A DNA stretch of 64,000 bases from Parasphingopyxis algicola (GCF_013378075.1 NZ_CP051131.1:62001-126000); one strand, 5' to 3'; positions 8,785 through 17,609 are shown, numbered from the stretch's first letter. Notes: generated by a model from the sequence alone, not told the origin. Made by a program: numbers and translations.

Positions 8785-9350
8785 CGAGCACGACGGGAGA
8801 CACGCCGCTACCGCAATCGGCGACCGCCGAACGCGCCTATTACAAGGTGGTGATCGAGGCGCCGATCGAGACGGTGTGGAACACCTTGGTAAAGACCGAT
8901 GAGGTGCTGCCCTTCTTCTTCGGGGCAGTCTGCCGGACGCCGAACGGCCTTGCGCCGGGCGAGCCGATGGCGATGCAGAGCAAGGACGGCAAATATACGA
9001 GCGTCGTCGGCACGGTGCTCGAATTCGATCCGCCGCACCGCTACGCGCACACGATGATGTTCACCAACATGGACGATCCGCCGAGCACGGTGATCTACGA
9101 GCTGAAAGAGGTAGACGGCGGCACCGAGTTCACCTTGATCACCGAAAATGTGCCGGCCGGTACCAAATCCGAAAAGTCGATGGCGCAGGGCGGTCCCTTC
9201 ATCACCGGCAATCTCAAGGCGCTGGTCGAAACCGGCAGGCCGCTGATGAGCGGGCGGATGGTGACGATGCTCGGCCCGGTCATGGGGCTGTTCACGCCCA
9301 GGGTCTGCCGCAGCGAAAACTGGTCGTTCGACCGGATCCGGGGGCTGTAG
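8781..9350 (+). CDS. SRPBCC/AHSA1 domain protein
   Basis: This 189-residue protein begins with the START-like/AHSA1 pattern 'YYKVVIEAPIETVWNTLVKTDEVLPFFFGAVCRTPNGLAPGEPMAMQSKDGKYTSVVGTVLEFDPPHRYAHTM'. It continues with 'YELKEVDGGTEFTLITENVPAGTKSEK'. Such helix-grip proteins bind small hydrophobic ligands in the cytoplasm. The C-terminal 45 residues are less typical and may be an extra helix. It is translationally coupled to the ArsR regulator. The ligand cannot be told. Confidence 0.88.
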   Translation: MTSTTGDTPLPQSATAERAYYKVVIEAPIETVWNTLVKTDEVLPFFFGAVCRTPNGLAPGEPMAMQSKDGKYTSVVGTVLEFDPPHRYAHTMMFTNMDDPPSTVIYELKEVDGGTEFTLITENVPAGTKSEKSMAQGGPFITGNLKALVETGRPLMSGRMVTMLGPVMGLFTPRVCRSENWSFDRIRGL

Positions 9351-9353
9351 CTT

Positions 9354-9485
9354 GTCAGAATTTCCCTCGCGGGAAATCGCCGCACCGGCCCGCACCCCCT
9401 CCCGGCCTCCCACAGTGTACACTCAATGGGAGGCCGGGAGGGGGTGCGGGCCGGTGCGGCGCTCGACCGAAAGGTCGAGTCTGAC
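9354..9485. repeat. 132-bp three-hairpin palindromic element, copy 2
   Basis: This copy has the same length, the same ends (GTCAGA/TCTGAC) and the same left flank as the copy at 6064. The perfect 35-bp arms are 9378-9412 and 9427-9461. The loop CAGTGTACACTCAA is the reverse complement of the first copy's loop, with one mismatch. The left stem is a perfect ATTTCCC-TCGC-GGGAAAT, and the right stem is CTCGACC-GAAA-GGTCGAG with a GNRA loop. It begins 3 bases after the AHSA1 stop and ends 64 bases before the next gene. Confidence 0.9.
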
Positions 9486-9549
9486 CAAAAAAATTCAGAA
9501 AAGTGCAAACGACGAACGGTTTTTTCGATAGCGATTGGGAGACTGAAAA

Positions 9550-10082
9550 ATGGCGACACCCGAAGAGCAAGTGGCATCGATGATCGCGAATATGCCGGAA
9601 AAGACCGGCAAGCCGCTCGAGGACTGGCTGGCGATCGTCGCGGACCGCGGCGCGGAGAAGCATGGCGAAATCGTGAAGCTGCTCAAGGGCGAGCATGAGA
9701 TGGGCCACGGGTTCGCCAATCTCGTCGCGCACAAGGCGAAACGGATCTGGTCGCGGCCCAATATGCCGGAGCGAAGGACGCACTGCGGCCGATCTACGAT
9801 GCGATCGCCGCCTTTGTCGCGACGCTCGGGGCGGATGCCGAACTCGCGCCGAAGAAAAGCTATGTCAGCCTCAGGCGATCCAAGCAGTTCGGCCTTGTCC
9901 AGCCGAGCACGAAGACGCGGCTGGACCTGGGTCTCAATCTCAAGGGCGTCGAACCGGTGGGCCGGCTGGAGCTGTCGGGCAGTTTCAACGCGATGGTCAG
10001 CCACCGGATGCGGCTTGAGTCCGTCGACGATGTCGATGACGAGGTGCGCGACTGGCTGCGTGCGGCCTATGAGCGAGCCTGA
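9550..10082 (+). pseudogene. DUF4287/DUF5655 protein interrupted by a -1 frameshift
   Basis: The first 64 residues ('MATPEEQVASMIANMPEKTGKPLEDWLAIV', then 'KHGEIVKLLKGEHEMGHGFANLVAHKAK') are a DUF4287 domain. At 9739-9741 the frame is lost. Adding one A to the AAA run restores 'TDLVAAQYAGAKDALRPIYDAI', followed by a DUF5655 domain ('KKSYVSLRRSKQFGLVQPSTKTRLDLGLNLKG', then 'RDWLRAAYERA') ending at TGA 10080-10082. The restored protein would be 177 residues, normal for the two-domain family. The break is either a true inactivating deletion or a homopolymer error in the assembly. Confidence 0.85.
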
Positions 10083-10181
10083 ACGCCGAGGCCCTCGTCC
10101 GGGCGCCGGTAAATCCCGGACGTTCTGGCGTTAAGTATATTTGGCAGCGATTTTTCAACGGGCTCGTGCGACGAAGAATGG

Positions 10182-10622
10182 ATGATCACCAATTCTCCGC
10201 CACGGGCCGAGAAAACCGGTCCATATCCCTATCGGCCGCCGCGTACGCCGATTGTCGCCTATGTCGATCTCTTCGCCGGCGGTATGCATCTCGGCGCGAT
10301 CCAGATGCGCAATCTTTCCGCCAGAGGGCTGGGCGCGAGCGGCTTCGCGTTTCATCAACGCAAGAGTCTTGAGGTCAGGCTGTCCGGTATCGGGCAGATC
10401 CGGGCTCGGCTGGCCTGGCATATGGGCCCCCATTTCGGCCTCGAATTCCAGGATGAGATTTGCGTCGAAGCGTTCGATCTGGGCGGCCCGAGTTCGGTTT
10501 TCGAGCCGCTCGCGCATGGCGAACCCGGCGCGGGATGGGCCCACTGCACCGATCATGGCTACCCGCCGGTTGCGGGCGAGGGGTGCTTCGTACGGCCCAA
10601 CGGCAAGGTGGTCGACAGCTAA
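10182..10622 (+). CDS. PilZ-domain-like protein
   Basis: This 146-residue soluble protein has a PilZ-like middle: 'GAIQMRNLSARGLGASGFAFHQRKSLEVRLSGIGQIRARLAWHMGPHFGLEFQDEICVEAF'. The 'N-S-A-R-G' segment corresponds to the family's D/NxSxxG c-di-GMP motif. A classical RxxxR motif is not obvious in the N-terminus ('PYRPPRTPIVAYVDLFAGG'), so c-di-GMP binding is uncertain. It stands alone between the frameshifted DUF4287 gene and the cupin gene. Confidence 0.65.
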   Translation: MITNSPPRAEKTGPYPYRPPRTPIVAYVDLFAGGMHLGAIQMRNLSARGLGASGFAFHQRKSLEVRLSGIGQIRARLAWHMGPHFGLEFQDEICVEAFDLGGPSSVFEPLAHGEPGAGWAHCTDHGYPPVAGEGCFVRPNGKVVDS

Positions 10623-10703
10623 CCCGGCGGCGATCGGACGATACCCGGCACCCGATTGGAACTGCACCGAGAAGCTGATAATCTGCGGCGGGAGGACAAG
10701 CCC

Positions 10704-11111
10704 ATGAAGCCGCACGACATCGCATCCCGTCCCGTCCATCTCGGCCTTGGTGCGACGGCGGAGATCGAACCCGAATTCACCGGCGAAATGGAGTGGTATG
10801 CGGGGTATCTGGCGCGCCACGAGGCCGATGGCGCGGAAGCGCGGCTCGTCGCCATGCACCATTTTACCACTTCCTGGGACATGTGGGAACGGCATCCGAA
10901 TGGCAGCGAAGTCGTCATCTGCACTGCGGGCACGCTGATATTGCATCAGGAGATGCCGGACGGAACGGAAAATACCGTTACCCTGAACGCCGGGCAATAT
11001 GCGATTAACGCACCGGGCGTATGGCATACGGCCGATGTCAATGGCGAAGCGACGGCGCTGTTTATCACGGCCGGGCTCGGCACCGAACATCGCGCGCGTT
11101 ATTGCGATTGA
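10704..11111 (+). CDS. Cupin-domain protein
   Basis: This 135-residue protein has a single cupin barrel. Motif 1 is around 'TTSWDMWERHPNGSEVVICTAGTLILHQ', with His and Glu as likely metal ligands; motif 2 is 'LNAGQYAINAPGVWHTADV', with the last His. The start at 10704 is chosen for the GGGAGGA sequence upstream; an in-frame ATG 48 bases earlier lacks a good site. Such small cupins bind a metal and act as isomerases, dioxygenases or sensors. The reaction cannot be inferred. Confidence 0.8.
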   Translation: MKPHDIASRPVHLGLGATAEIEPEFTGEMEWYAGYLARHEADGAEARLVAMHHFTTSWDMWERHPNGSEVVICTAGTLILHQEMPDGTENTVTLNAGQYAINAPGVWHTADVNGEATALFITAGLGTEHRARYCD

Positions 11112-11141
11112 CTCGCAACAAGGCTTCGCTACAGACGCTGT

Positions 11142-12413
11142 ATGGCGAGCGTAGCGGATTCGACCGACACCATTGCTCCGGAGGCCCGGCGTCCACGCAT
11201 CAAGCGCGGCAAGCTGTGGTTTCGGATCCACAGTTTTGTCGGGCTCAACCTCTCGCTGATCCTCGGATTCATCTGCCTCACAGGCACGCTGGCGGTGTTC
11301 GCCAGTGAGATCGACTGGCTGATCAAACCGCAGATGCGGGCCTCCGCCGTCGTTCCCGCCGCCGATCTTCCATGGGAGGAGATGGCGGTGGCGCTGGCCG
11401 AATATGCGCCCGAAAACGCCGTGGAAACGTTCGAGGCGGGTCCGTCTCCGCTCTTCGCCCCGGCGGCCTATATCTACCAGCCCGGCGGCGAGATGCGCGT
11501 CGTCTATTTCGATTCCGAGACCGGGGCGGTGCAGGGCGAGGGGCCCTTGCTCTCCGCAAAGGCCCTGTTGCGCGGCATCCATTCGCGGCTGCTGGTGCGC
11601 GATCCGCTGGGAACGACAGTGGTTTCGCTGTCGAGCGTCTTTCTGCTGATCAGCCTCGTCACCGCCCTGCTGGTTTACAAGAAATGGTGGCGCGGTCTTT
11701 TCCGGCTGCCGCGCCGCAATCGCGGCCGCCGCGCCTTTTGGGGCGATATACACCGGCTAGCCGGCGTCTGGAGCCTGGCGTTCGGGTTGCTGATGGCGCT
11801 GACGGGCCTCTGGTATCTGACCGAAGAAGTTGCCGCGCCCGCACCCGCCTTCTCCAGCGTGTCCGGGACCGAGGGCAAGGTGGACAATCGCGAGGCCGCC
11901 GCCCTGCTGCCCGCTGCCCTGGCGAGGGTGCGGGAAGCCTATCCCGACCTTTCGATCCGCCGCATTGCCTGGCCCGGGTCCAATGGCGCGGCGTTCGGCT
12001 TTTACGGGCAAGACGGAACGCTGCTCGTCCGTCCGCGTGCCAATGGCGTGCTCGTCGGCGCCTTCGGTACAAAAGTCCTCGACCGGCATTCGGGCGGCGA
12101 CGGCACGATGCACCAGCGGATTTCGGAAGCCGCCGACCCGCTGCACATGGGGCATTTCGCCGGCTATTGGAGCAAGACGCTCTGGTTCCTGTTCGGCGCG
12201 CTGATGACGTTGCTCGCCTTTTCCGGAGTGCCGGTGTTCCTCAGGCGGTTGGCCCAGAACGGCGAGGCGAACGGCGCGCCGGGCGCAAAGGCCGCGAGCC
12301 GTTGGCAATGGCTGGGCAAGCGCAAGGGCCTGGTCGCGGGCGTGATACTGGTCGCGATCGCGATCTTCGCCGCGCTCTATTTCCTCCCCGGCGAAATCGA
12401 CATGCTGTACTAG
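11142..12413 (+). CDS. PepSY-associated transmembrane protein
   Basis: This 423-residue inner-membrane protein has the four-helix PepSY layout. The first helix is 'GLNLSLILGFICLTGTLAVFA', helices two and three are near residues 160-225 ('VVSLSSVFLLISLVTALLVYKKWW' and 'GVWSLAFGLLMALTGLWYL'), and the last ones are near 345-420. Periplasmic PepSY-like repeats lie between. 'FWGDIHRLAGVWSLAFGLLMALTG' is the family signature. Relatives occur with siderophore receptors and act in iron reduction or uptake, but no iron gene is adjacent here, so the role is open. Confidence 0.85.
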   Translation: MASVADSTDTIAPEARRPRIKRGKLWFRIHSFVGLNLSLILGFICLTGTLAVFASEIDWLIKPQMRASAVVPAADLPWEEMAVALAEYAPENAVETFEAGPSPLFAPAAYIYQPGGEMRVVYFDSETGAVQGEGPLLSAKALLRGIHSRLLVRDPLGTTVVSLSSVFLLISLVTALLVYKKWWRGLFRLPRRNRGRRAFWGDIHRLAGVWSLAFGLLMALTGLWYLTEEVAAPAPAFSSVSGTEGKVDNREAAALLPAALARVREAYPDLSIRRIAWPGSNGAAFGFYGQDGTLLVRPRANGVLVGAFGTKVLDRHSGGDGTMHQRISEAADPLHMGHFAGYWSKTLWFLFGALMTLLAFSGVPVFLRRLAQNGEANGAPGAKAASRWQWLGKRKGLVAGVILVAIAIFAALYFLPGEIDMLY

Positions 12414-12516
12414 GCTCGGGACTCCACTTGGCCTCTTTCCAAAGCCCCGTAAAATCCGCTAGATAGCGCCGGAAGACAACAGGGGGTCGCACCCGGACAC
12501 ACGAAGGGGGCGTGGG

Positions 12517-14304
12517 ATGGCGAACGACTTTTCGCAAGTCGAGGCATTTGCCGGGCTGGACGAAGCCGGGCTTCAGGCATTGCAGGATGCGACGGAGCCG
12601 ATTGCGGTCAAGGGCGGCGACTATCTGGTGCGCTACGGCGAAGAAGCCGACACTTTGTATCTCGTCTCGACCGGGCGCTTCTACGTCCAGCTGTCCAATG
12701 GCCGCGTCGTCGCGGAAATCGGTGCCGGAGAACCGGTCGGCGAACTTGCCTTCTTTTCGGGCGGCGTCCGCACCGCCGATGTCCGTGCGAGCCGCGACAG
12801 CACCGTCTATCGGCTGACCCGCGCCGCCTATGACAGCGTCGTGTCCACCTATCCCGGGATCGCCGACAGCATCCTCTCGACGGTATCGGCGCGGCTCGCC
12901 ATCGCGACCCGGTCGGCCCGGGCGATGGAGGCGAAGCCGGGCAAGGTCGTGGCGCTGATTCCGGCGGCCGGAGCGCCGCTGCCGGAAGGCTTTGCCGAGC
13001 GGCTCTGCGCCGCTCTGGCGCGCTACGACGAACCGCGCATGGTGACAGTGGCCGACAAGCCCGACGGCGTATCGGCCGACAGCGAAGGGTTCGGCCGCTG
13101 GCTCGGCGAACTCGAACGCAGCGCCAGGCGGACCATCCTGGTCGCCGGCGGAGACGAGCAGTGGGACCGCGCGATCGCGCGCAATTCGGACGATCTGATC
13201 ATAGTCGCGCCGCTGTTCGAGGAGGAATGCGGGCGCTCCGACCTGGAAGACTATGCGATCCCGCTGTTCCTGCGCGCCAACCGCACGCTCCTGCTCTGGC
13301 GCGAACATGAGCGGCAGGAAATCGTCGGCAGCGGCCGCTGGCTCGACAGCCGCAACGTCAAACTGCACCATCACGTCCCGCTCGACAGCGACGCGGCCTT
13401 TGCGCGGGTCGGTCGGTTCCTCGCCGGCCGGGCCAATGGCGTGGTGCTGGCCGGTGGCGGGGCGCTCGGCTGCGCGCATGTCGGCGTCATGCAGGCGCTG
13501 CTTGAAAACGACATTCCGATCGACTTTTACGGCGGCACCAGCGCCGGCGCGGCGATGGGCGGGGCGCTCGCCCAGGGGCTGACGCCGGAACAGACGATCG
13601 AGCAGATGCAGGACATGTTCATCGTAAAAAAGGCGATGAAACGGGTGACCGTGCCGGTTCATTCGATCCTCGATCCACGCGTCTTCGACGAGCAGCTCGA
13701 GCTGCGATACAGCAACAAGGATATCGCCGATCTGCCGTATAATTTCTTCGGGGTGTCGACGAACCTTTCGACCAATAGCGTCTATGTCCATCGTCGCGGG
13801 CCGCTCTGGCATGCCGTGCGCGCATCCGGGTCGCTGCCGACGATCCTGCCGCCGTTCATCACCAAGGAGGGGGATATCCTCGTCGATGGCGGCGTGCTCG
13901 ACAATATTCCGGTCATGATCATGCGCGAGGCCAAGGCCGGGCCGAATGTCGTCGTCTCGCTGCGCTCGGACGCCGGTGAGGAATGGCGGCTCGATACGAA
14001 ATACAGTTCGCTGCGGTCGCGCGGCAAGCTGCTCGCCGACATCATCTTCCGCCGCAAACCCAAACATGATTTTCCGAGTATCGTAGAGATCATGTCGCGC
14101 TCGATGGTGGTTTCGAGCGCCAGTGTCGTGCGCGACAGTCTGAGCCAGGCGGACGTGCTACTGTTGCCGCCGATTCCGGAAACGATGAAGATCCTCGACT
14201 GGCATCTCGGCCGCGATCTCAGCGAAACCGCGCGGACCTACACGACGCAGCGCATTATCGAGCATGAGGCGCTGGCCGAGATGAAGGACGCGGGTTCGGC
14301 CTAG
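12517..14304 (+). CDS. Patatin-like phospholipase with N-terminal cyclic-nucleotide-binding domain
   Basis: This 595-residue protein resembles neuropathy target esterase. Residues 1-120 are a cNMP-binding domain ('GGDYLVRYGEEADTLYLVSTGRFYVQL', then 'IGAGEPVGELAFFSGGVRTADVRAS'). Residues about 305-480 are a patatin domain with the oxyanion loop 'GGGALGCAHVG', the nucleophile motif 'GGTSAGAA' and the catalytic Asp in 'DGGVLDN'. All key residues are present, so it should be an active serine lipase or lysophospholipase, possibly gated by a nucleotide. The intervening region resembles the NTE linker. It is a single gene, convergent with DUF421. Confidence 0.92.
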   Translation: MANDFSQVEAFAGLDEAGLQALQDATEPIAVKGGDYLVRYGEEADTLYLVSTGRFYVQLSNGRVVAEIGAGEPVGELAFFSGGVRTADVRASRDSTVYRLTRAAYDSVVSTYPGIADSILSTVSARLAIATRSARAMEAKPGKVVALIPAAGAPLPEGFAERLCAALARYDEPRMVTVADKPDGVSADSEGFGRWLGELERSARRTILVAGGDEQWDRAIARNSDDLIIVAPLFEEECGRSDLEDYAIPLFLRANRTLLLWREHERQEIVGSGRWLDSRNVKLHHHVPLDSDAAFARVGRFLAGRANGVVLAGGGALGCAHVGVMQALLENDIPIDFYGGTSAGAAMGGALAQGLTPEQTIEQMQDMFIVKKAMKRVTVPVHSILDPRVFDEQLELRYSNKDIADLPYNFFGVSTNLSTNSVYVHRRGPLWHAVRASGSLPTILPPFITKEGDILVDGGVLDNIPVMIMREAKAGPNVVVSLRSDAGEEWRLDTKYSSLRSRGKLLADIIFRRKPKHDFPSIVEIMSRSMVVSSASVVRDSLSQADVLLLPPIPETMKILDWHLGRDLSETARTYTTQRIIEHEALAEMKDAGSA

Positions 14305-14316
14305 CGGATCACCGGC

Positions 14317-14847
14317 TCAATCGTCTTTCGGGCGCGCGACACCGGTCATCACGCGTTCGTCGAGCGTTTCGCCGTGCAGCACCGAGATATCGCCCGTGGT
14401 TTCGAGTACGACGGCGCGCACCTTGGCGAGTTCGAGCACATTGGCCTCGCGCATCTTCGCCCAGATATCGTCTTCGGCGACACGGACGCGCGCCATCGTA
14501 TCGCGCTCGAATTTGCCGTTCCGAAACAGGACCACCGGATCGTTCGAGAGCGCTTCCCGGGCCGCATCGCTGTTTCGTCTCAGCCAGGCGAGCGCCGCCT
14601 GGACGGCGAGTATTGCGACGATGGCGAGCGAAGACTGGATGAAAGCCGGCCATTGCGACGCCACCGCCGCGTTGGCGAGCAGCGATCCGATCGCGACGGT
14701 GATGACGAAATCGAACGCGGTCATTTTCGAAAAGGACCGGAGCCCGACAATCTGCACGGCGACGATCACCCACAGCACGGTGAGCGGGCCGAGCACCAGC
14801 GCGCGGACAAGCAGGTCGAGCGTCATGCTATCGTCGAAAAACATCAA
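14317..14847 (-). CDS. DUF421 (YetF-type) membrane protein
   Basis: This 176-residue protein has three N-terminal transmembrane helices ('ALVLGPLTVLWVIVAVQIVGL', 'FDFVITVAIGSLLANAAVA', 'FIQSSLAIVAILAVQAALAWL') and a soluble C-terminal DUF421 domain ('PVVLFRNGKFERDTMARVRVAEDDIWAKMREANV', then 'RAVVLETTGDISVLHG'). The family function is unknown; some members are linked to spore or envelope physiology. It lies 40 bases downstream of the DUF1206 gene on the same strand, so they may be co-transcribed. Confidence 0.88.
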   Translation of the reverse strand: MMFFDDSMTLDLLVRALVLGPLTVLWVIVAVQIVGLRSFSKMTAFDFVITVAIGSLLANAAVASQWPAFIQSSLAIVAILAVQAALAWLRRNSDAAREALSNDPVVLFRNGKFERDTMARVRVAEDDIWAKMREANVLELAKVRAVVLETTGDISVLHGETLDERVMTGVARPKDD

Positions 14848-14887
14848 TCTGTCCGTTCTTTGAGGAGGCTGGCGGCGGGCCGGTTGG

Positions 14888-15664
14888 TCATCCGCGCAGC
14901 CGGTTCAGCACGTCGTCGTTCCGGATCGTGCGGTAGCGGGCCATGACAAGGCTGAACACGCCGAACAGGAACAGGCCGAGCGCAACGACCATGTAGAGCC
15001 ATTGCGGATCGCTCAATGCGTCGAGCACAGCGCCGATCCCGGCGACTTCGGCCGCCCGGCCGCTGAATGCCGAAGAGGCGATTTTCCAGCCGAGCAGCGC
15101 ATAGACGACGGCGCGGGCGGCATAGCCGGCGCGGCCCAGATATTCGGCCTGGTGCGGCGCATCCGCGTCGAGCAGGTTCATGAACTTGCCGGTATAGGCC
15201 TTCGCCGCCTGGTTGAGACCGGCCAGCAGAAAGCCGACTCCGATCAGGCCGAGCAGGACCTCCCCCGCCGGCAGCGACGCGATCGAACTCGCTGCCTCCT
15301 GTCCGCCGCCGCCCGACATGTTGGCGCCCATCACCGTGCGGATCGCGAACCAGGCCAGATAGAGATGTGCGAGCCCGCTTGCCGCGTGGCCGGTCCGTTT
15401 GCCAAGGCCCTTGATGTCCGTTCCGTCGCCCTGGATATCGATGATCGCGCCGTAGAGGCGAAACACGCCGTATCCGGCGAGGCCGATGCCGACCAGCGCC
15501 AGCAAGATGCCGCCGAGCGGCGCCTGCATGATCCGTTCGAGAACGCCGGTGGTGCCCTGCGACCCGGTGCTGGCCAGCGCGAAATAGCCGAGCAGGATGT
15601 AAACGACCCCACGCGCGAGATAGCCGATGCGGGCGAAGTTCTGGATACGGATGACTCTGTTCAC
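14888..15664 (-). CDS. DUF1206 membrane protein
   Basis: This 258-residue protein is built from three repeated two-helix units. Each begins with a Gly/Arg-rich helix: 'FARIGYLARGVVYILLGYFAL', 'TGHAASGLAHLYLAWFAIRTVMG' and 'EYLGRAGYAARAVVYALLGWKIA'. This is the DUF1206 layout. Function is unknown. The DUF421 gene follows it on the same strand. A purine-rich site (GGAGGAAAT) upstream of 15664 supports the start. Confidence 0.85.
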   Translation of the reverse strand: MNRVIRIQNFARIGYLARGVVYILLGYFALASTGSQGTTGVLERIMQAPLGGILLALVGIGLAGYGVFRLYGAIIDIQGDGTDIKGLGKRTGHAASGLAHLYLAWFAIRTVMGANMSGGGGQEAASSIASLPAGEVLLGLIGVGFLLAGLNQAAKAYTGKFMNLLDADAPHQAEYLGRAGYAARAVVYALLGWKIASSAFSGRAAEVAGIGAVLDALSDPQWLYMVVALGLFLFGVFSLVMARYRTIRNDDVLNRLRG

Positions 15665-15820
15665 GGCGACGATTTCCTCCTGTGTCTACCCTAATAAGAC
15701 GCGGAGGGGGCAGGCGGTTCCGGTGGGAATGACAAATAGATCGAAGCCGCTCCCGATCGGGACGCGGAAAAGGAGGCGGGCGTGCCGTGATGCCGCCCGC
15801 CCCGAGGGGAGTCGGGTTGG

Positions 15821-16660
15821 CTATCGGGCTGGCGTGGCGGCGGGTCGTGCAGACTCGCTGAGGCCGATCGGCTTCGTCACCGACTTGGCGAACTCGGCGG
15901 CGTAATTCGGATGCTCGGTACCCATCAGCCGGTCCCACCAGGTAAAGTAGAGGCCGTAATTGCGGTTGAAATTGCCCGAATGATGGAGATCGTGATGGGT
16001 GGTCGTGTTGATCCAGCGGGTGAGGGGGGATTTCAGCCACCAGCGGGCGTGCAGCTCTAGCCCCGCATGGCCCATCGCGTTGCGGACGATCATGAAGGCG
16101 AGGAAAGCGGAGATCACGGTCACCGGGGTCGGCACGAACAACAGCCAGAGCGGCATGAAGGCGTTCATCACCAGCGCCTCGGGCACGGAAAAGGCATAGG
16201 CCGCGAACGGCGTCGGCGTGATCGAGCGGTGATGGAAGCGATGGAAGGTCCGGAACAGCCGGGGATGATGCATCATCCGGTGCGTCCAGTAGAAATAGGC
16301 GTCGTGGCCGACAATGATCGCGGCGAACAGCGCAAAGTCGATGCCGAGTCCGTAGCTGCCCTCGATGTCGTAGAAGATTCCGATCTCGTCGCCCGCGACG
16401 ATGAAGATGCCGGTGAAGACGAAGATCGCGCAGGTCCGGAGCGAAGCGAGGAACTCGCGCCGATAATCTTCCGACCGCGCCACGCGGTCCTGGATCTGGC
16501 GATAGGCCCAGCCCGTGCGCTTGGCGATCCAGACGATAGCCGCGATCACGGTTGCCGCGATCAGGTACCGGCCGAAATCGAAAGCGATCATGTTCGGCAC
16601 ATGCGATAATCCCGTCGCGATCGGCGCGGGGAGGAAGGCGAGCAACGGGTCAATGGGCAT
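15821..16660 (-). CDS. Sterol desaturase/fatty acid hydroxylase family protein
   Basis: This roughly 279-residue membrane di-iron enzyme has the full histidine set: 'GHDAYFYWTHRMMHHPRLFRTFHRFHH' and, near the C-terminus, 'TTHHDLHHSGNFNRNYGLYFTWWDRLMGTEH'. Four hydrophobic segments anchor it in the inner membrane. In sphingomonads such enzymes hydroxylate lipids, carotenoids or sphingolipid chains; the substrate cannot be read from the sequence. I chose the start 'MPIDPLLAFL' because GGAG lies 8 bases upstream; an ATG 33 bases earlier is also possible. Confidence 0.88.
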   Translation of the reverse strand: MPIDPLLAFLPAPIATGLSHVPNMIAFDFGRYLIAATVIAAIVWIAKRTGWAYRQIQDRVARSEDYRREFLASLRTCAIFVFTGIFIVAGDEIGIFYDIEGSYGLGIDFALFAAIIVGHDAYFYWTHRMMHHPRLFRTFHRFHHRSITPTPFAAYAFSVPEALVMNAFMPLWLLFVPTPVTVISAFLAFMIVRNAMGHAGLELHARWWLKSPLTRWINTTTHHDLHHSGNFNRNYGLYFTWWDRLMGTEHPNYAAEFAKSVTKPIGLSESARPAATPAR

Positions 16661-16829
16661 CGGCGGGTCTCCGGTCGTGTCTGACCGGGCCATCGTGCCT
16701 TAGAGGCGCACGGCTTTTCTCGCTCCGCTCGGAACGCGACTAGCCGGATTTCGAAATCGGCGAGGCAGGGAATCCCGGAAAACCGGCGTTATCGGCCTGT
16801 GTCGCAATCCCACCCCGGCTTCCCGGATG

Positions 16830-17045
16830 TCAGCCTTCGCCTTCCCCGTCGAAACGCAACAGGTCTCCCGGCTGGCAGTTCAACTCGCGGCAGATCGCCT
16901 CGAGGGTCGAAAAACGGATGGCTTTCGCCTTGCCGGTCTTGAGGATCGAAAGATTGGCGATCGTGATCCCCACCCGGTCGGCGAGCTCGGTCAGCGTCAT
17001 CCGGTTGTCGTGGAGCAGATCGTCCAGCTTGACCGCGATCGCCAT
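16830..17045 (-). CDS. XRE-family helix-turn-helix regulator (YozG-like)
   Basis: This 71-residue protein is a single Cro/C1-type HTH: 'LDDLLHDNRMTLTELADRVGITIANLSILKTGKAKAIRFSTLEAICRELNCQPGDLLRF'. It follows the DUF2975 gene with a one-base overlap, the usual arrangement for DUF2975/XRE pairs. It probably represses its own operon and perhaps the divergent CPBP gene, through the repeats at 17610-17643. Confidence 0.9.
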   Translation of the reverse strand: MAIAVKLDDLLHDNRMTLTELADRVGITIANLSILKTGKAKAIRFSTLEAICRELNCQPGDLLRFDGEGEG

Positions 17046-17572
17046 CAGACCGTCCCCTCGAGATCGGCACGCATCGCTGCGCCCTCGGCAAAGACCCGCG
17101 CGAGGACGAAGAGGGTGAGCGCGAGCACGAAACCGCCGAGATCGAGATCGAGGCCGCCGGGCTGGCCCGCTATCTCGTCGAGCCGCGCTTCGAGAAAGAC
17201 GACCGGCAGCGCCACCAGCTGGAAGCCGAGGGCGAGCCAGCCCATGTTGCGCAGCCGCCGCGCGTTGGCCGGCAGGAACGGATTGCCCTCGCGGACCGAT
17301 CGGACGATGCGCGTGAGCAGGCGGAAAAAGACGATGCCCAACCCGATGCCGATCAGGGCGGTCGGCAGCAGCAGCCAGAGGTTCGCCTGGAACCTCGCAA
17401 GATCGATGCCCGGATATTCGCTGCGCAGTTCCGGCGAGCCCTGCATCATGTCAAAGGCGACAAGACCGCCGGCGATCACGACCGCGACGGCGGCGAGAAT
17501 GAGCAGGACGGTGATCCCGCGGGTGACGAACAGGGTAACGGCGAGCAGCGAATCCTTGCGTGGCGGGGTCAT
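17045..17572 (-). CDS. DUF2975 membrane protein
   Basis: This 175-residue protein has four transmembrane helices ('RGITVLLILAAVAVVIAGGLVAF', 'FQANLWLLLPTALIGIGLGIVFFRLL', 'MGWLALGFQLVALPVVFLEA', 'LGGFVLALTLFVLARVFAEGA') with the conserved loop 'RIVRSVREGNPFLPANARRLRNMGW'. DUF2975 proteins are typically encoded with a small XRE regulator, as here, and may modulate it at the membrane. The AGGAAGCCC sequence upstream of 17572 supports the start. Confidence 0.9.
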   Translation of the reverse strand: MTPPRKDSLLAVTLFVTRGITVLLILAAVAVVIAGGLVAFDMMQGSPELRSEYPGIDLARFQANLWLLLPTALIGIGLGIVFFRLLTRIVRSVREGNPFLPANARRLRNMGWLALGFQLVALPVVFLEARLDEIAGQPGGLDLDLGGFVLALTLFVLARVFAEGAAMRADLEGTV

Positions 17573-17609
17573 GGGCTTCCTTCTTTCTATATTGGAAATC
17601 GATATAGAA

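Noticed and set aside
10155-11753. 532-codon reverse open frame across the PilZ, cupin and PepSY genes
   Set aside because: It covers three forward genes with recognisable domains and has no family similarity itself.
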